A DNA stretch of 7,288 nt, taken from the NCBI GenBank assembly GCA_026983855.1, contig JALSTE010000751.1:1-7288 (forward strand), read 5' to 3'. The number at the start of each line of letters is the position of its first letter. Position 1 is the first letter of the stretch. Under the pieces are notes generated by a model. That model ran no database searches and had not been told where the DNA came from. It worked only from the letters and a program-made list of their open reading frames with translations. This document shows, one piece after another, positions 1 to 5,926 of the stretch. The translations under genes and the position numbers were made by a program. The DNA comes from Acidimicrobiia bacterium. GTDB lineage: Bacteria; Actinomycetota; Acidimicrobiia; Acidimicrobiales; Poriferisodalaceae.

Positions 1-1
1 G

Positions 2-112
2 ACAACCGCGATCATGTTCCCACCCCTGCCCCGCCGCCACACCCGAACCAACCAGGCACGTCACCCGCACACAACCGCGATCATGTTCCCACCCCTGCCC
101 CGCCGCCACACC
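2..112. repeat. Two direct copies of a 42-bp repeat, 69-bp period
   Basis: Bases 2-43 and 71-112 are identical over 42 bp, each beginning acaaccgcgatcatgttccc and ending gccgccacacc. A 27-bp unrelated spacer (44-70) separates them. The match stops at base 44 versus 113 and at base 1 versus 70. Copy 1 lies against the window edge, so more copies may exist to the left. The period is a multiple of three and both strands are open through parts of it, so a repeat-encoding protein end cannot be excluded. The unit has no clear internal palindrome. Confidence 0.9.
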
Positions 113-218
113 GGGGCCGGAACCGCGGGAGGAGACGACCACACCGCTCCGCCCCCGGATCCGTCCCCGGCCGGTTCGCCGGGACCGCTCCGGCGGAACG
201 TGCCACCCTGTTGGCCCG
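113..218. other. Leader region before the first gene, GC-rich hairpins
   Basis: No convincing gene is visible between the repeat and the ATG at 219. Two small back-to-back hairpins can be drawn: CCCGGC (166-171) with GCCGGG (178-183), and CCGC (185-188) with GCGG (193-196). No T-tract follows them, so they are not a normal terminator, and hairpins this short arise by chance at this GC content. No Shine-Dalgarno sequence sits before 219, and I could not assign a convincing -10 box. Confidence 0.4.
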
Positions 219-722
219 ATGAACGGCCCCACCCGATACCGACCCGGCGATCCGGCCGGCTGGAGCCCGACCTGTCGCTGGGCCCTCGCCGTCTCCTCCC
301 TGGCCGCCTGCCTCACCCTGTTCCTGGCGTGGTCCCACAGTGGGGCCCGGACCCGGAACGCGTTCGGTCTGGCCGCGGCCGCCCTCGACATCGGCGTCGA
401 CCTCGGTGCGGTTCGTCTCCTCGCCCTGGGCCTCCCCCTGCTGCCCGCCGTGACCATCGCCCTGCTCCTGGCGGTCGGCACGGACCACCGCTCCACCGCC
501 CGGATCCTGGCCATGATCCTCGCCCTGGCCGTCGGAGGGACCGCCGTCGCCGTCCTGGAGGTGGGTCGGCGACCCCCGGCGGGACTACCCCCGGCCGGGG
601 CCGCGGACTTCGTATCGTCCACCACCGCTATCCTCGCCCTGGGAGCGGCGCTCCTGATCCCTACGACGATGGTGGTGTGGTGTGAACGATTCAGACGGCT
701 CCGGGGGAACCGACCCCGCTGA
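219..722 (+). CDS. Small four-helix integral membrane protein, unknown function
   Basis: This 167-residue protein has four predicted membrane helices at about residues 21-39, 64-87, 94-115 and 131-153. Its basic tail (WCERFRRLRGNRPR) suggests a cytoplasmic C terminus. After helix 1 there is a short polar segment with SGARTRNAFGL. I recall similar W..SG.R.R..F stretches in small actinobacterial membrane proteins of unknown function, but that is memory, not a search. The ATG at 219 is the natural start because it sits just before helix 1, although no ribosome binding site is visible. The 3' end overlaps the next gene's first possible start (682) by 41 bp, or lies 7 bp before its alternative start (730). 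The two are probably co-transcribed and may act together in the membrane. No enzymatic motif is visible. Confidence 0.75.
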   Translation: MNGPTRYRPGDPAGWSPTCRWALAVSSLAACLTLFLAWSHSGARTRNAFGLAAAALDIGVDLGAVRLLALGLPLLPAVTIALLLAVGTDHRSTARILAMILALAVGGTAVAVLEVGRRPPAGLPPAGAADFVSSTTAILALGAALLIPTTMVVWCERFRRLRGNRPR

Positions 723-2079
723 ACCCCCGATGATGGAGGTCCGCGAGGCCGCCGACGGGCGGTCGGGACGCCGGGGTCTCTCCGCCGCCCGGGTGGGTCT
801 GCTGGTGGGAATCGTGGCCCTGGCCCTGGCCGGGGTGGCCGGGGCCCTGGTGATCGCGGGACGGAGCTCCTCGACCCCCGAGAGCACCGTCCGGGACCTG
901 TTCACCGCTCTGGACAACGAGGATCTGATCGGTGTGGGTCAGGTCCTGGATCCCACCGAACGGGAACTGGCCGTGGACACCCTCACCAAGAGCTGGGAGG
1001 AACTCAAGAGGCTCCAGGTCATTGACCCGGGGGCCGAGTTGACCTCCCCGGACTGGCTCGATCTCCAGTTCTCCGACATGGAGTTCAACGTCGAGAACCT
1101 CGACGGGGACCTGGCCTGGGTCGAGTTCTCCGGAACCTCCAACATCTCCGCCGATCCGAGCCGGTTCCCGTTCGGTTCCTTCGTGGACCGGGCCGTGTCC
1201 CGTCTCAATCCCGACGCTGGTGACTGGCGTCAGAGTCTCGAGCCCCCCACACCCAGTTCGGGGGATTTCGAGGGGGGCCTGGCGGTCATCCGTCGAGACG
1301 GACGCTGGCGGGTGAGCATCTCCTACACCATCGCCGAGAGGCTCCGCCGCGACGCCGGACTCGATCTTCCCCCCGCCGACCGGGCCCTGGTGGCCACCGG
1401 TGCCGACAGCCCCGATGGTGTGGTGCAGGCCCTGGTGCGGGCGGCCAACGACATCGACCCCGTGGCCGCCATACGGTTGGTCGACCCCTCGGAGTCCTCC
1501 GCCGCCCTCAGGTACGCCCCCCTGTACGTGGACGGTCTGGAGTCGGCCGCCGCCGACGCCCGCCGGGGCCTCGCCGATCTGGGTGTCACCTACTCCATCG
1601 CCGTCGATTCGGAGATCTTCGAACGGGACGGCCGCACCTACGTGTCCGTGTTGCCCAGCCTCCTCGAACTATCCGTCGAGGGAGAGGGGTCGGTGACCGT
1701 CCGCCGGACCGATGAGTGCCTCCGGGTGGAGACGTCGGGATCCTTCGCCGACCCCTCGATCCCGCCCGACGTCTGTCTCGAAGATCTGATCGCGGACAGC
1801 GGGGGTTTCGGACTGACCCCGTTCATGGGCGGAATCGGGTTGCTACCCGAAGTTGACTCGCCCCTCCTCTCCAACGGGCCCCGTCGGGGACTGGAGGTCG
1901 TCGAGGTCGACGGGCGGTGGTATCTCCGTCCCCTGCACACCGTCACCGACTCCTGGCTGGAGAACCTCAAGAGCCTCCAGCCCGAGGACCTCGACTCCCT
2001 CCTCGACGCCCTGACCTCCATGGCGGAGCCCTTCGGCACGCTGTCCGGCCCCACCGCACCCCTGGTGCCCCAGGGGTGA
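682..2079 (+). CDS. Membrane-anchored extracytoplasmic protein with two related NTF2-like-style modules
   Basis: This 465-residue protein has a short polar, basic N terminus (to about residue 36), one membrane helix (about 37-59) and a large domain expected outside the cell. That part reads as two related modules. Module A (about 64-220) opens with STPESTVRDLFTALDNEDL and VLDPTER, and ends GGLAVIRRDGRWRVSI. Module B (about 242-425) opens with DSPDGVVQALVRAANDIDP and LVDPSES, and ends RGLEVVEVDGRWYLRPL. A helical start, then 'DP.E', then a final strand with DGRW is typical of NTF2-like or DUF4878-type small domains, so I infer that fold. Module B holds the only two cysteines (346 and 365), a possible disulfide. 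No catalytic motif is visible, and a binding or scaffold role is a guess. The start is uncertain: GTG 682 overlaps the upstream gene, ATG 730 or 733 is in frame and would leave a 7-bp gap, and none has a good ribosome binding site. Confidence 0.85.
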   Translation: MNDSDGSGGTDPAEPPMMEVREAADGRSGRRGLSAARVGLLVGIVALALAGVAGALVIAGRSSSTPESTVRDLFTALDNEDLIGVGQVLDPTERELAVDTLTKSWEELKRLQVIDPGAELTSPDWLDLQFSDMEFNVENLDGDLAWVEFSGTSNISADPSRFPFGSFVDRAVSRLNPDAGDWRQSLEPPTPSSGDFEGGLAVIRRDGRWRVSISYTIAERLRRDAGLDLPPADRALVATGADSPDGVVQALVRAANDIDPVAAIRLVDPSESSAALRYAPLYVDGLESAAADARRGLADLGVTYSIAVDSEIFERDGRTYVSVLPSLLELSVEGEGSVTVRRTDECLRVETSGSFADPSIPPDVCLEDLIADSGGFGLTPFMGGIGLLPEVDSPLLSNGPRRGLEVVEVDGRWYLRPLHTVTDSWLENLKSLQPEDLDSLLDALTSMAEPFGTLSGPTAPLVPQG

Positions 2080-2105
2080 GCCCCTCACCCGGGGTCACCG
2101 GGCTC
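2057..2105 (+). terminator. Two adjoining hairpins at the end of the two-module gene, possible weak terminator
   Basis: A perfect 9-bp stem forms between CACCCCTGG (2057-2065) and CCAGGGGTG (2070-2078) with a 4-base loop, and it spans the TGA stop at 2077-2079. An overlapping alternative stem pairs GAGCCC (2078-2083) with GGGCTC (2100-2105) and is followed by only AGTTTG. The tail has just three T residues, so full intrinsic termination is doubtful. It may attenuate read-through into the transporter or protect the 3' end. Confidence 0.35.
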
Positions 2106-2114
2106 AGTTTGACC

Positions 2115-2127
2115 TAACCTCCCGACG
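2115..2127 (+). promoter_or_regulatory. Candidate -10 box for a leaderless transcript of the transporter gene
   Basis: TAACCT (2115-2120) fits the actinobacterial TANNNT -10 pattern and ends six bases before the GTG at 2127. Transcription would therefore start at or next to the start codon. The absence of any Shine-Dalgarno sequence in the 47-bp gap agrees with leaderless translation. No -35 consensus is obvious 16-18 bp upstream. Confidence 0.5.
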
Positions 2128-3341
2128 TGGAAGTCATCCTGGACATCGTCGGCGTGGTCACCATCGTCGTCGTTGCGGTGGTGCTGTTCCAACCCCGGAT
2201 CTCCTCGTCCACGAACTGGCGGGCCACCGTCACCCCCCTGGCCTCGATCATCGGCAGCGGGTTCCTGGTCATGGCCCCCCTCCTCAACGCCCTGGTGGGG
2301 TCATGGGCACCCCTGGCGATCACCGGCATCCTGGCGGCGGCCTACGCCGTGGGGGCGGTCATCCGCTTCAACATCGCCCACGTGGAACCGGCCCTGGAGG
2401 ACGGCTCGGGCGGGAGCACCCTCCGGGACCTCGACCACCTCTCCGATCTCTCCCTGGGACTGGCCTACGCGATCTCCGTGGGCTTCTACCTCCGTCTGCT
2501 GTCATCGTTCCTACTCCGCCCGGTCCTGGGTGAATCGGAGTTCTGGGCCCGGGTCCTCACCACCACGGTGATGGTCGGAATCGCCCTGGTCGCCTGGCTA
2601 CGAGGGCTCGACGGAATGGAGAAACTGGAGGAGGTGGCGGTGAACATCAAGCTCTCGATCATCGGGGGCCTGATCCTCACCCTGGTGGTCTTCGACGTCG
2701 TCGACCTGGGGCGCAGTGTCCACGAGTACGGCTCCCTGGCCCACTTCACCGACCCGTGGAACACCGTCCGGGCCCTGGCGGGGATGCTCATAGTCGTCCA
2801 GGGTTTCGAGACGTCCCGCTACCTGGGCCACAAGTACGACTCCACCACCCGGATCCTGACCATGAAGAGGGCCCAGTGGATCTCCGCCGCCATCTACGTG
2901 GTGTTCATCGTGAGCGCGGTGCCCCTGTTCAACGCCTTCCCGGCCCGGATCGACGAGACCGCCATCCTCGACGGGGTGAGGGAGGCGGCGCCCCTGCTCG
3001 TCCCCATGGTGCTGATCGCCGCCGTGTTCAGCCAGTTGTCGGCGGGCATTGCCGACACCGCGGGAGGTGGGGGGATGCTCACCGGTCGGAGCACCCATCA
3101 CTCGGTCCGGATGGGCTATGTGACGATCCTGGCCGCGGCGGGGGTGCTGGTGTGGAGCACGAACATCTTCTCCATCATCTCCCTGGCCTCCCGGGCGTTC
3201 GCCGTCTACTACCTGATCCAGGCCATCAGTGCCGCGGTGGTCGCCCACCGGAAGTCCGATCGCCGGGCCCTGGTCGGGTTCGTGGCCGTGGGGGCCATGC
3301 TGGCCTTCGTGGTGATCGCCGCCATTCCCGCCGGGTCCTGA
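2127..3341 (+). CDS. APC-superfamily-like membrane transporter, substrate unknown
   Basis: This 404-residue integral membrane protein has about 11-12 hydrophobic segments, at roughly 5-22, 33-54, 58-80, 106-130, 141-158, 172-192, 214-230, 250-270, 285-310, 330-350, 352-373 and 381-401. Two stretches resemble the substrate-site helices of LeuT-fold amino-acid carriers. SIIGSGFLVMAPLL (about 40-53) resembles the broken TM1 with its IGSG motif. VVQGFETSRYLGHKYDSTTR (about 223-242) resembles TM6 with GFE followed by a polar loop, and then AQWISAAIYVVF. An extra first helix would precede the APC TM1. The family is inferred from these motifs only, and the transported compound cannot be named. The GTG at 2127 is the first possible start, because an in-frame TAA lies at 2115-2117. 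The gene is 47 bp downstream of the two-module protein gene and converges on the LCP gene with a 12-bp gap (3342-3353) that shows no terminator-like hairpin with a T-tract. Confidence 0.8.
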   Translation: MEVILDIVGVVTIVVVAVVLFQPRISSSTNWRATVTPLASIIGSGFLVMAPLLNALVGSWAPLAITGILAAAYAVGAVIRFNIAHVEPALEDGSGGSTLRDLDHLSDLSLGLAYAISVGFYLRLLSSFLLRPVLGESEFWARVLTTTVMVGIALVAWLRGLDGMEKLEEVAVNIKLSIIGGLILTLVVFDVVDLGRSVHEYGSLAHFTDPWNTVRALAGMLIVVQGFETSRYLGHKYDSTTRILTMKRAQWISAAIYVVFIVSAVPLFNAFPARIDETAILDGVREAAPLLVPMVLIAAVFSQLSAGIADTAGGGGMLTGRSTHHSVRMGYVTILAAAGVLVWSTNIFSIISLASRAFAVYYLIQAISAAVVAHRKSDRRALVGFVAVGAMLAFVVIAAIPAGS

Positions 3342-3353
3342 ACCCCCGTGGAC

Positions 3354-4469
3354 TCAGCGGAACCGGTCCAACACCACCTGGGCCCCATCAGCCAACAACA
3401 ACACCGCCGCCCCACCGGACGTCGTGTGGGGGCGCACCGGCAGGGCCAGTTGTTCGGGATCATTTCCCGCCAGACCGCGGGCCACGCCGATCAGGTCGAA
3501 CAGCCCCATCCGGTCGTCCACCCTCACCGCCGAGGTCAGGCCCCGGATGGCCCGGTCGATGGCCAGGGGATTGCGGGTGGCGGCCAGCTCATCGACCAGG
3601 TTGGCCACCAGCACCTGCTGACGGGCGGTTCGCCCCAGATCACCGGTCCCGTCCACCCGGGGACGTCCGTCCACGATCTCGGTGTAGTGCCGGGACCTGA
3701 CATAGGCGAGGGCCTGCACACCGTCGAGTCGCACCGGTCCCGCGGTGTCCACCATCAGTCCGCTGTTGGCGTCCGAGGCCGGGTAGGGGAAGTCGATGGT
3801 CACCCCACCGGCGGCGTCGACGAGATCGTCAAAGCCCGAGAAGTCGATCTCCATGTAGGAGTTGACCGGCACTCCCAGGCTCTCCTGCACGGTGGCTATG
3901 AGCTGGGCCGGGCCATTCACGTAGGCGGTGTTGATCCTCTGACTGCCACCCCGGCCCGAGATGGGCAGCCACAGGTCCCGGGGCAGGGAGAGGAACGCCA
4001 CCCCCCGGTCGTCGATCCTGATCAGCAGGATGGTGTCGGCCCTCTGACCGCTCACCGGTGAGGCGAGCAGGGCCCCGGCGTCGGGGCGGTCGGGGGCCAG
4101 ACCCTCCCTGGAGTCCGAACCCACGACCAGAATGGTCCGGGAACCACCCGAGGCCGGGGTGAGTACATCGGCGACGGGCACCCGTTCGAGTCCGCGGTAC
4201 CGCCACCACCCGTAGACCAGGCCCAGGGTCGGCAGACCAAAGAGCAGCAGGGCCAGGACGATGGCCGTTCTCCGCCACCAGGGGCTGGTACCGAACCTCC
4301 CTCTGGCCGGTTTCGGACCCGCCTCCGCCGGTTTCGGTGAGCCGGCGGGAACGACCCTCCCCCCACCGGTCCGACCACCGGATGCTCCCGACCACTCGTG
4401 GGGGCGGGACCCGTCGGGCTCCAGGTCGGGCAGATCCCTGACCCGGGACCAGAAGTCCTCATCGGCCAC
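3354..4469 (-). CDS. LytR-CpsA-Psr (LCP) family glycopolymer-peptidoglycan ligase
   Basis: LCP enzymes sit in the cytoplasmic membrane with the active domain outside. They transfer a glycopolymer from a polyprenyl-phosphate carrier to peptidoglycan. This 371-residue protein has a Pro/Gly-rich cytoplasmic tail (1-67), one helix (about 68-88) and an LCP domain (about 111-290). Diagnostic motifs are in order: VVGSDSRE (115-122), QRADTILLIRID (142-153), LSLPRDLWLPI (160-170), RINTAYVNGP (178-187), GGVTIDF (221-227), ALAYVRSRHY (253-262) and GDLGRTARQQ (276-285). R143, D145, R164, D165, R258, R260, R280 and R283 are the expected pyrophosphate- and metal-site charged residues. No LytR_C domain follows, so this is the short form. 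The start is GTG, with GAGGT six bases upstream (4480-4476) inside the end of murA, so the two are one operon and probably translationally coupled. The attached polymer is unknown. Confidence 0.95.
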   Translation of the reverse strand: MADEDFWSRVRDLPDLEPDGSRPHEWSGASGGRTGGGRVVPAGSPKPAEAGPKPARGRFGTSPWWRRTAIVLALLLFGLPTLGLVYGWWRYRGLERVPVADVLTPASGGSRTILVVGSDSREGLAPDRPDAGALLASPVSGQRADTILLIRIDDRGVAFLSLPRDLWLPISGRGGSQRINTAYVNGPAQLIATVQESLGVPVNSYMEIDFSGFDDLVDAAGGVTIDFPYPASDANSGLMVDTAGPVRLDGVQALAYVRSRHYTEIVDGRPRVDGTGDLGRTARQQVLVANLVDELAATRNPLAIDRAIRGLTSAVRVDDRMGLFDLIGVARGLAGNDPEQLALPVRPHTTSGGAAVLLLADGAQVVLDRFR

Positions 4470-4481
4470 CGTGGGACCTCA
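4470..4481 (-). promoter_or_regulatory. Ribosome binding site of the LCP gene overlapping the murA stop
   Basis: On the minus strand GAGGT occupies 4480-4476, six bases before the GTG at 4469, and it overlaps the murA TGA (4481-4479). This is the clearest Shine-Dalgarno site for an assigned start in the window. It fixes the LCP start and points to translational coupling with murA. Confidence 0.75.
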
Positions 4482-5735
4482 CCCTTCCACCCGGGTGACG
4501 TCGGCGCCGACCGCGGCCAGCTTGGGGACCAGGGCGTCGTAGCCACGGTCGATGTGCTCGACCCCGGTGACGGCGGTCTCCCCCTCGGCCCTCAACCCGG
4601 CCACCACCAGGGCCGCCCCGGCCCTGATGTCGCGGGCCTTGACCCGGGCCCCCGACAGGGTCGTGGTACCCCTCACGACCGCGTGATGGCCCTGGGTGCG
4701 GATGTCGGCCCTCATGCGCCTCAGTTCGTCGATGTACCCGAAGCGACCCCCCTGAAATATGTTCTCGGTGACGATTCCCACCCCGTCGGCCACGGAGAGC
4801 ATGGCCACCAGGAAGGGCTTGTAGTCCGTCGCCACACCGGGATAGGGCAGGGTCACCACGTCGACGGAGTGCAGGGTGCGGGGGGCCATGGCCCACAGGC
4901 CGTTCCCGGTGTCGGAGATCGTCATCCCCATGGCCCGCAGCTTCTCGATCAGCATCTCCATGTGGCCGGCCCGGGCCCCCCTGAGGGTCAGCTCCCCACC
5001 GGCCACGCCCACCGCCGCCAGGTAGGTGGCGGCCTCGATGCGGTCGGGGACCACGGAGTGGGTGACCGGCGAGAGTCGCTCCACGCCCTCCACCTCGATG
5101 GTTGAGGTGCCCGCCCCCACTATGGAGGCACCCATCTTCGCGAGCATCTCGCACAGGTCGTATATCTCGGGTTCCCGGGCCGCGTTCTCGATGACCGTGC
5201 GGCCCTTGGCCAGAACCGCGGCCATGAGCAGGTTCTCCGTCGCCCCGACACTCGGGTACTCCAGCAGCACCTCGGTCCCCCGGAGCACCTCGGCCCGGGC
5301 CTCGATGTAACCGTGTTCGGACTCGAACCGGGCTCCCAACCTCTGCAGACCCGAGAGGTGCATGTCGATGGGACGGGGCCCCAGGTCGTCCCCTCCCGGG
5401 AGCGAGACCCGGGCCCGCCCGAACCGGCCCAGGAGGGGGCCCAGTACGACGATCGACGCCCTCATCCGCTCGACCAGTTCGTAGGGGGCCTCCAACCCGC
5501 ACACCTCGGGCACGACGATGCGGGCCGTTCCCGGGGTGAGGGTGACATCGGCTCCCATGGCCCGCAGCAACTCGGCCATGATCCCCACATCGGAGATGGC
5601 CGGTACGTTGTGCAGCACCGACTCCCCCGGGGCCAGCAGGGTGGCGGCCATGAGCTTGAGGACGGAGTTCTTGGCCCCGGAGATGGGAACCTCGCCCCGG
5701 AGGCCCGATGACGGTCGGACGATGATCTGTTCCAC
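4479..5735 (-). CDS. murA: UDP-N-acetylglucosamine 1-carboxyvinyltransferase, Asp-type (MurA)
   Basis: MurA transfers enolpyruvate from PEP to UDP-GlcNAc in the cytoplasm, the first committed step of peptidoglycan synthesis. The 418 residues match the usual length (about 419). Visible family marks are GAKNSVLKLMAATLLA with K22/N23, R92 in RMRAS, SLPGGDDLGPRPIDMH (111-126), PSVGATENLLMAA (161-173), the general-base Asp at 304 in YPGVATD, TENIFQGGRF (323-332), KARDIRAGAALVVAGL (366-381) and HIDRGYD (394-400). The residue that aligns with E. coli Cys115 is Asp116 (GGDD instead of GGC). This natural variant, known from Mycobacterium, keeps activity but removes the thiol that fosfomycin alkylates. 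The start is GTG. It is the first possible one, because an in-frame stop lies at 5774-5772 with no other start between. A -10-like box sits six bases upstream, and the LCP gene follows after 9 bp. Confidence 0.97.
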   Translation of the reverse strand: MEQIIVRPSSGLRGEVPISGAKNSVLKLMAATLLAPGESVLHNVPAISDVGIMAELLRAMGADVTLTPGTARIVVPEVCGLEAPYELVERMRASIVVLGPLLGRFGRARVSLPGGDDLGPRPIDMHLSGLQRLGARFESEHGYIEARAEVLRGTEVLLEYPSVGATENLLMAAVLAKGRTVIENAAREPEIYDLCEMLAKMGASIVGAGTSTIEVEGVERLSPVTHSVVPDRIEAATYLAAVGVAGGELTLRGARAGHMEMLIEKLRAMGMTISDTGNGLWAMAPRTLHSVDVVTLPYPGVATDYKPFLVAMLSVADGVGIVTENIFQGGRFGYIDELRRMRADIRTQGHHAVVRGTTTLSGARVKARDIRAGAALVVAGLRAEGETAVTGVEHIDRGYDALVPKLAAVGADVTRVEG

Positions 5736-5749
5736 GACACAAGTATGTT
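5736..5749 (-). promoter_or_regulatory. Candidate murA promoter -10 box (leaderless), overlapped by a plus-strand -10
   Basis: On the minus strand CATACT (5747-5742) lies six bases before the murA GTG at 5735, the same spacing as seen before the transporter at 2127. There is no Shine-Dalgarno sequence in between. On the plus strand TATGTT (5744-5749) fits TANNNT and would start transcription near 5756 toward the MFS gene. The two boxes share four base pairs. No good -35 is visible for either. An imperfect inverted repeat (5747-5752 with 5755-5760, five of six pairs) sits next to them. Confidence 0.45.
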
Positions 5750-5785
5750 CCCTGGGGACCCGATCCCACGTTCATGCGCCCACCG

Positions 5786-5902
5786 TCACACCGGCGGGCC
5801 CCCACCCCGGCACCCTCACACCAACGGGGAGATCATCCTGGTAACCATCACACCGGCGGGCCCCGACCCCGGCACCCTCACACCAACGGGGAGATCATCC
5901 TG
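5786..5902. repeat. Tandem duplication, 62-bp period, in the divergent murA/MFS intergenic region
   Basis: Bases 5786-5840 recur at 5848-5902 with one mismatch (C at 5803, G at 5865). Each 55-bp copy starts tcacaccggcggg and ends acggggagatcatcctg. The 7-bp linker after copy 1 (5841-5847) and the bases after copy 2 partly differ. Each copy ends with a Shine-Dalgarno-like GGGGAG six bases before a CTG. The period is not a multiple of three, which argues against both copies being coding in one frame. It would lie in the 5' untranslated leader of the MFS mRNA. Confidence 0.9.
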
Positions 5903-5926
5903 AGCACCGTCAAGACCCATTCGCCG

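Noticed and set aside
2..112. CRISPR array call
   Set aside because: There are only two copies, with a 42-bp repeat and a 27-bp spacer, no clear palindrome and no cas gene in the window. It is kept only as a repeat finding.
14..685. Plus-strand open frame across the repeats and the first gene
   Set aside because: Pro/Arg-rich composition with no domain character. The frame starting at 219 gives clean membrane helices instead. Its repeated MFPPLPRRHT comes only from the DNA repeat.
3342..3356. Bidirectional terminator between the convergent transporter and LCP genes
   Set aside because: The gap is 12 bp with only weak 4-bp stems and no T-tract on either strand.
3348..5105. Plus-strand open frames opposite the LCP and murA genes
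   Set aside because: They are Gly/His/Gln/Pro-rich complements of strongly conserved minus-strand genes.
4459..5805. Long minus-strand open frame (448 codons) overlapping murA in another frame
   Set aside because: It is longer than murA but reads as Gly/Arg/His/Pro-rich low-complexity sequence, typical of a shadow frame in GC-rich DNA. The overlapping murA frame has all the family motifs.
5774..5926. ATG 5774 as the true MFS start
   Set aside because: It would encode a Pro/His/Arg-rich leader through the tandem repeat, whose 62-bp period shifts frame between copies, and there is no ribosome binding site before it. It is mentioned only as an alternative.
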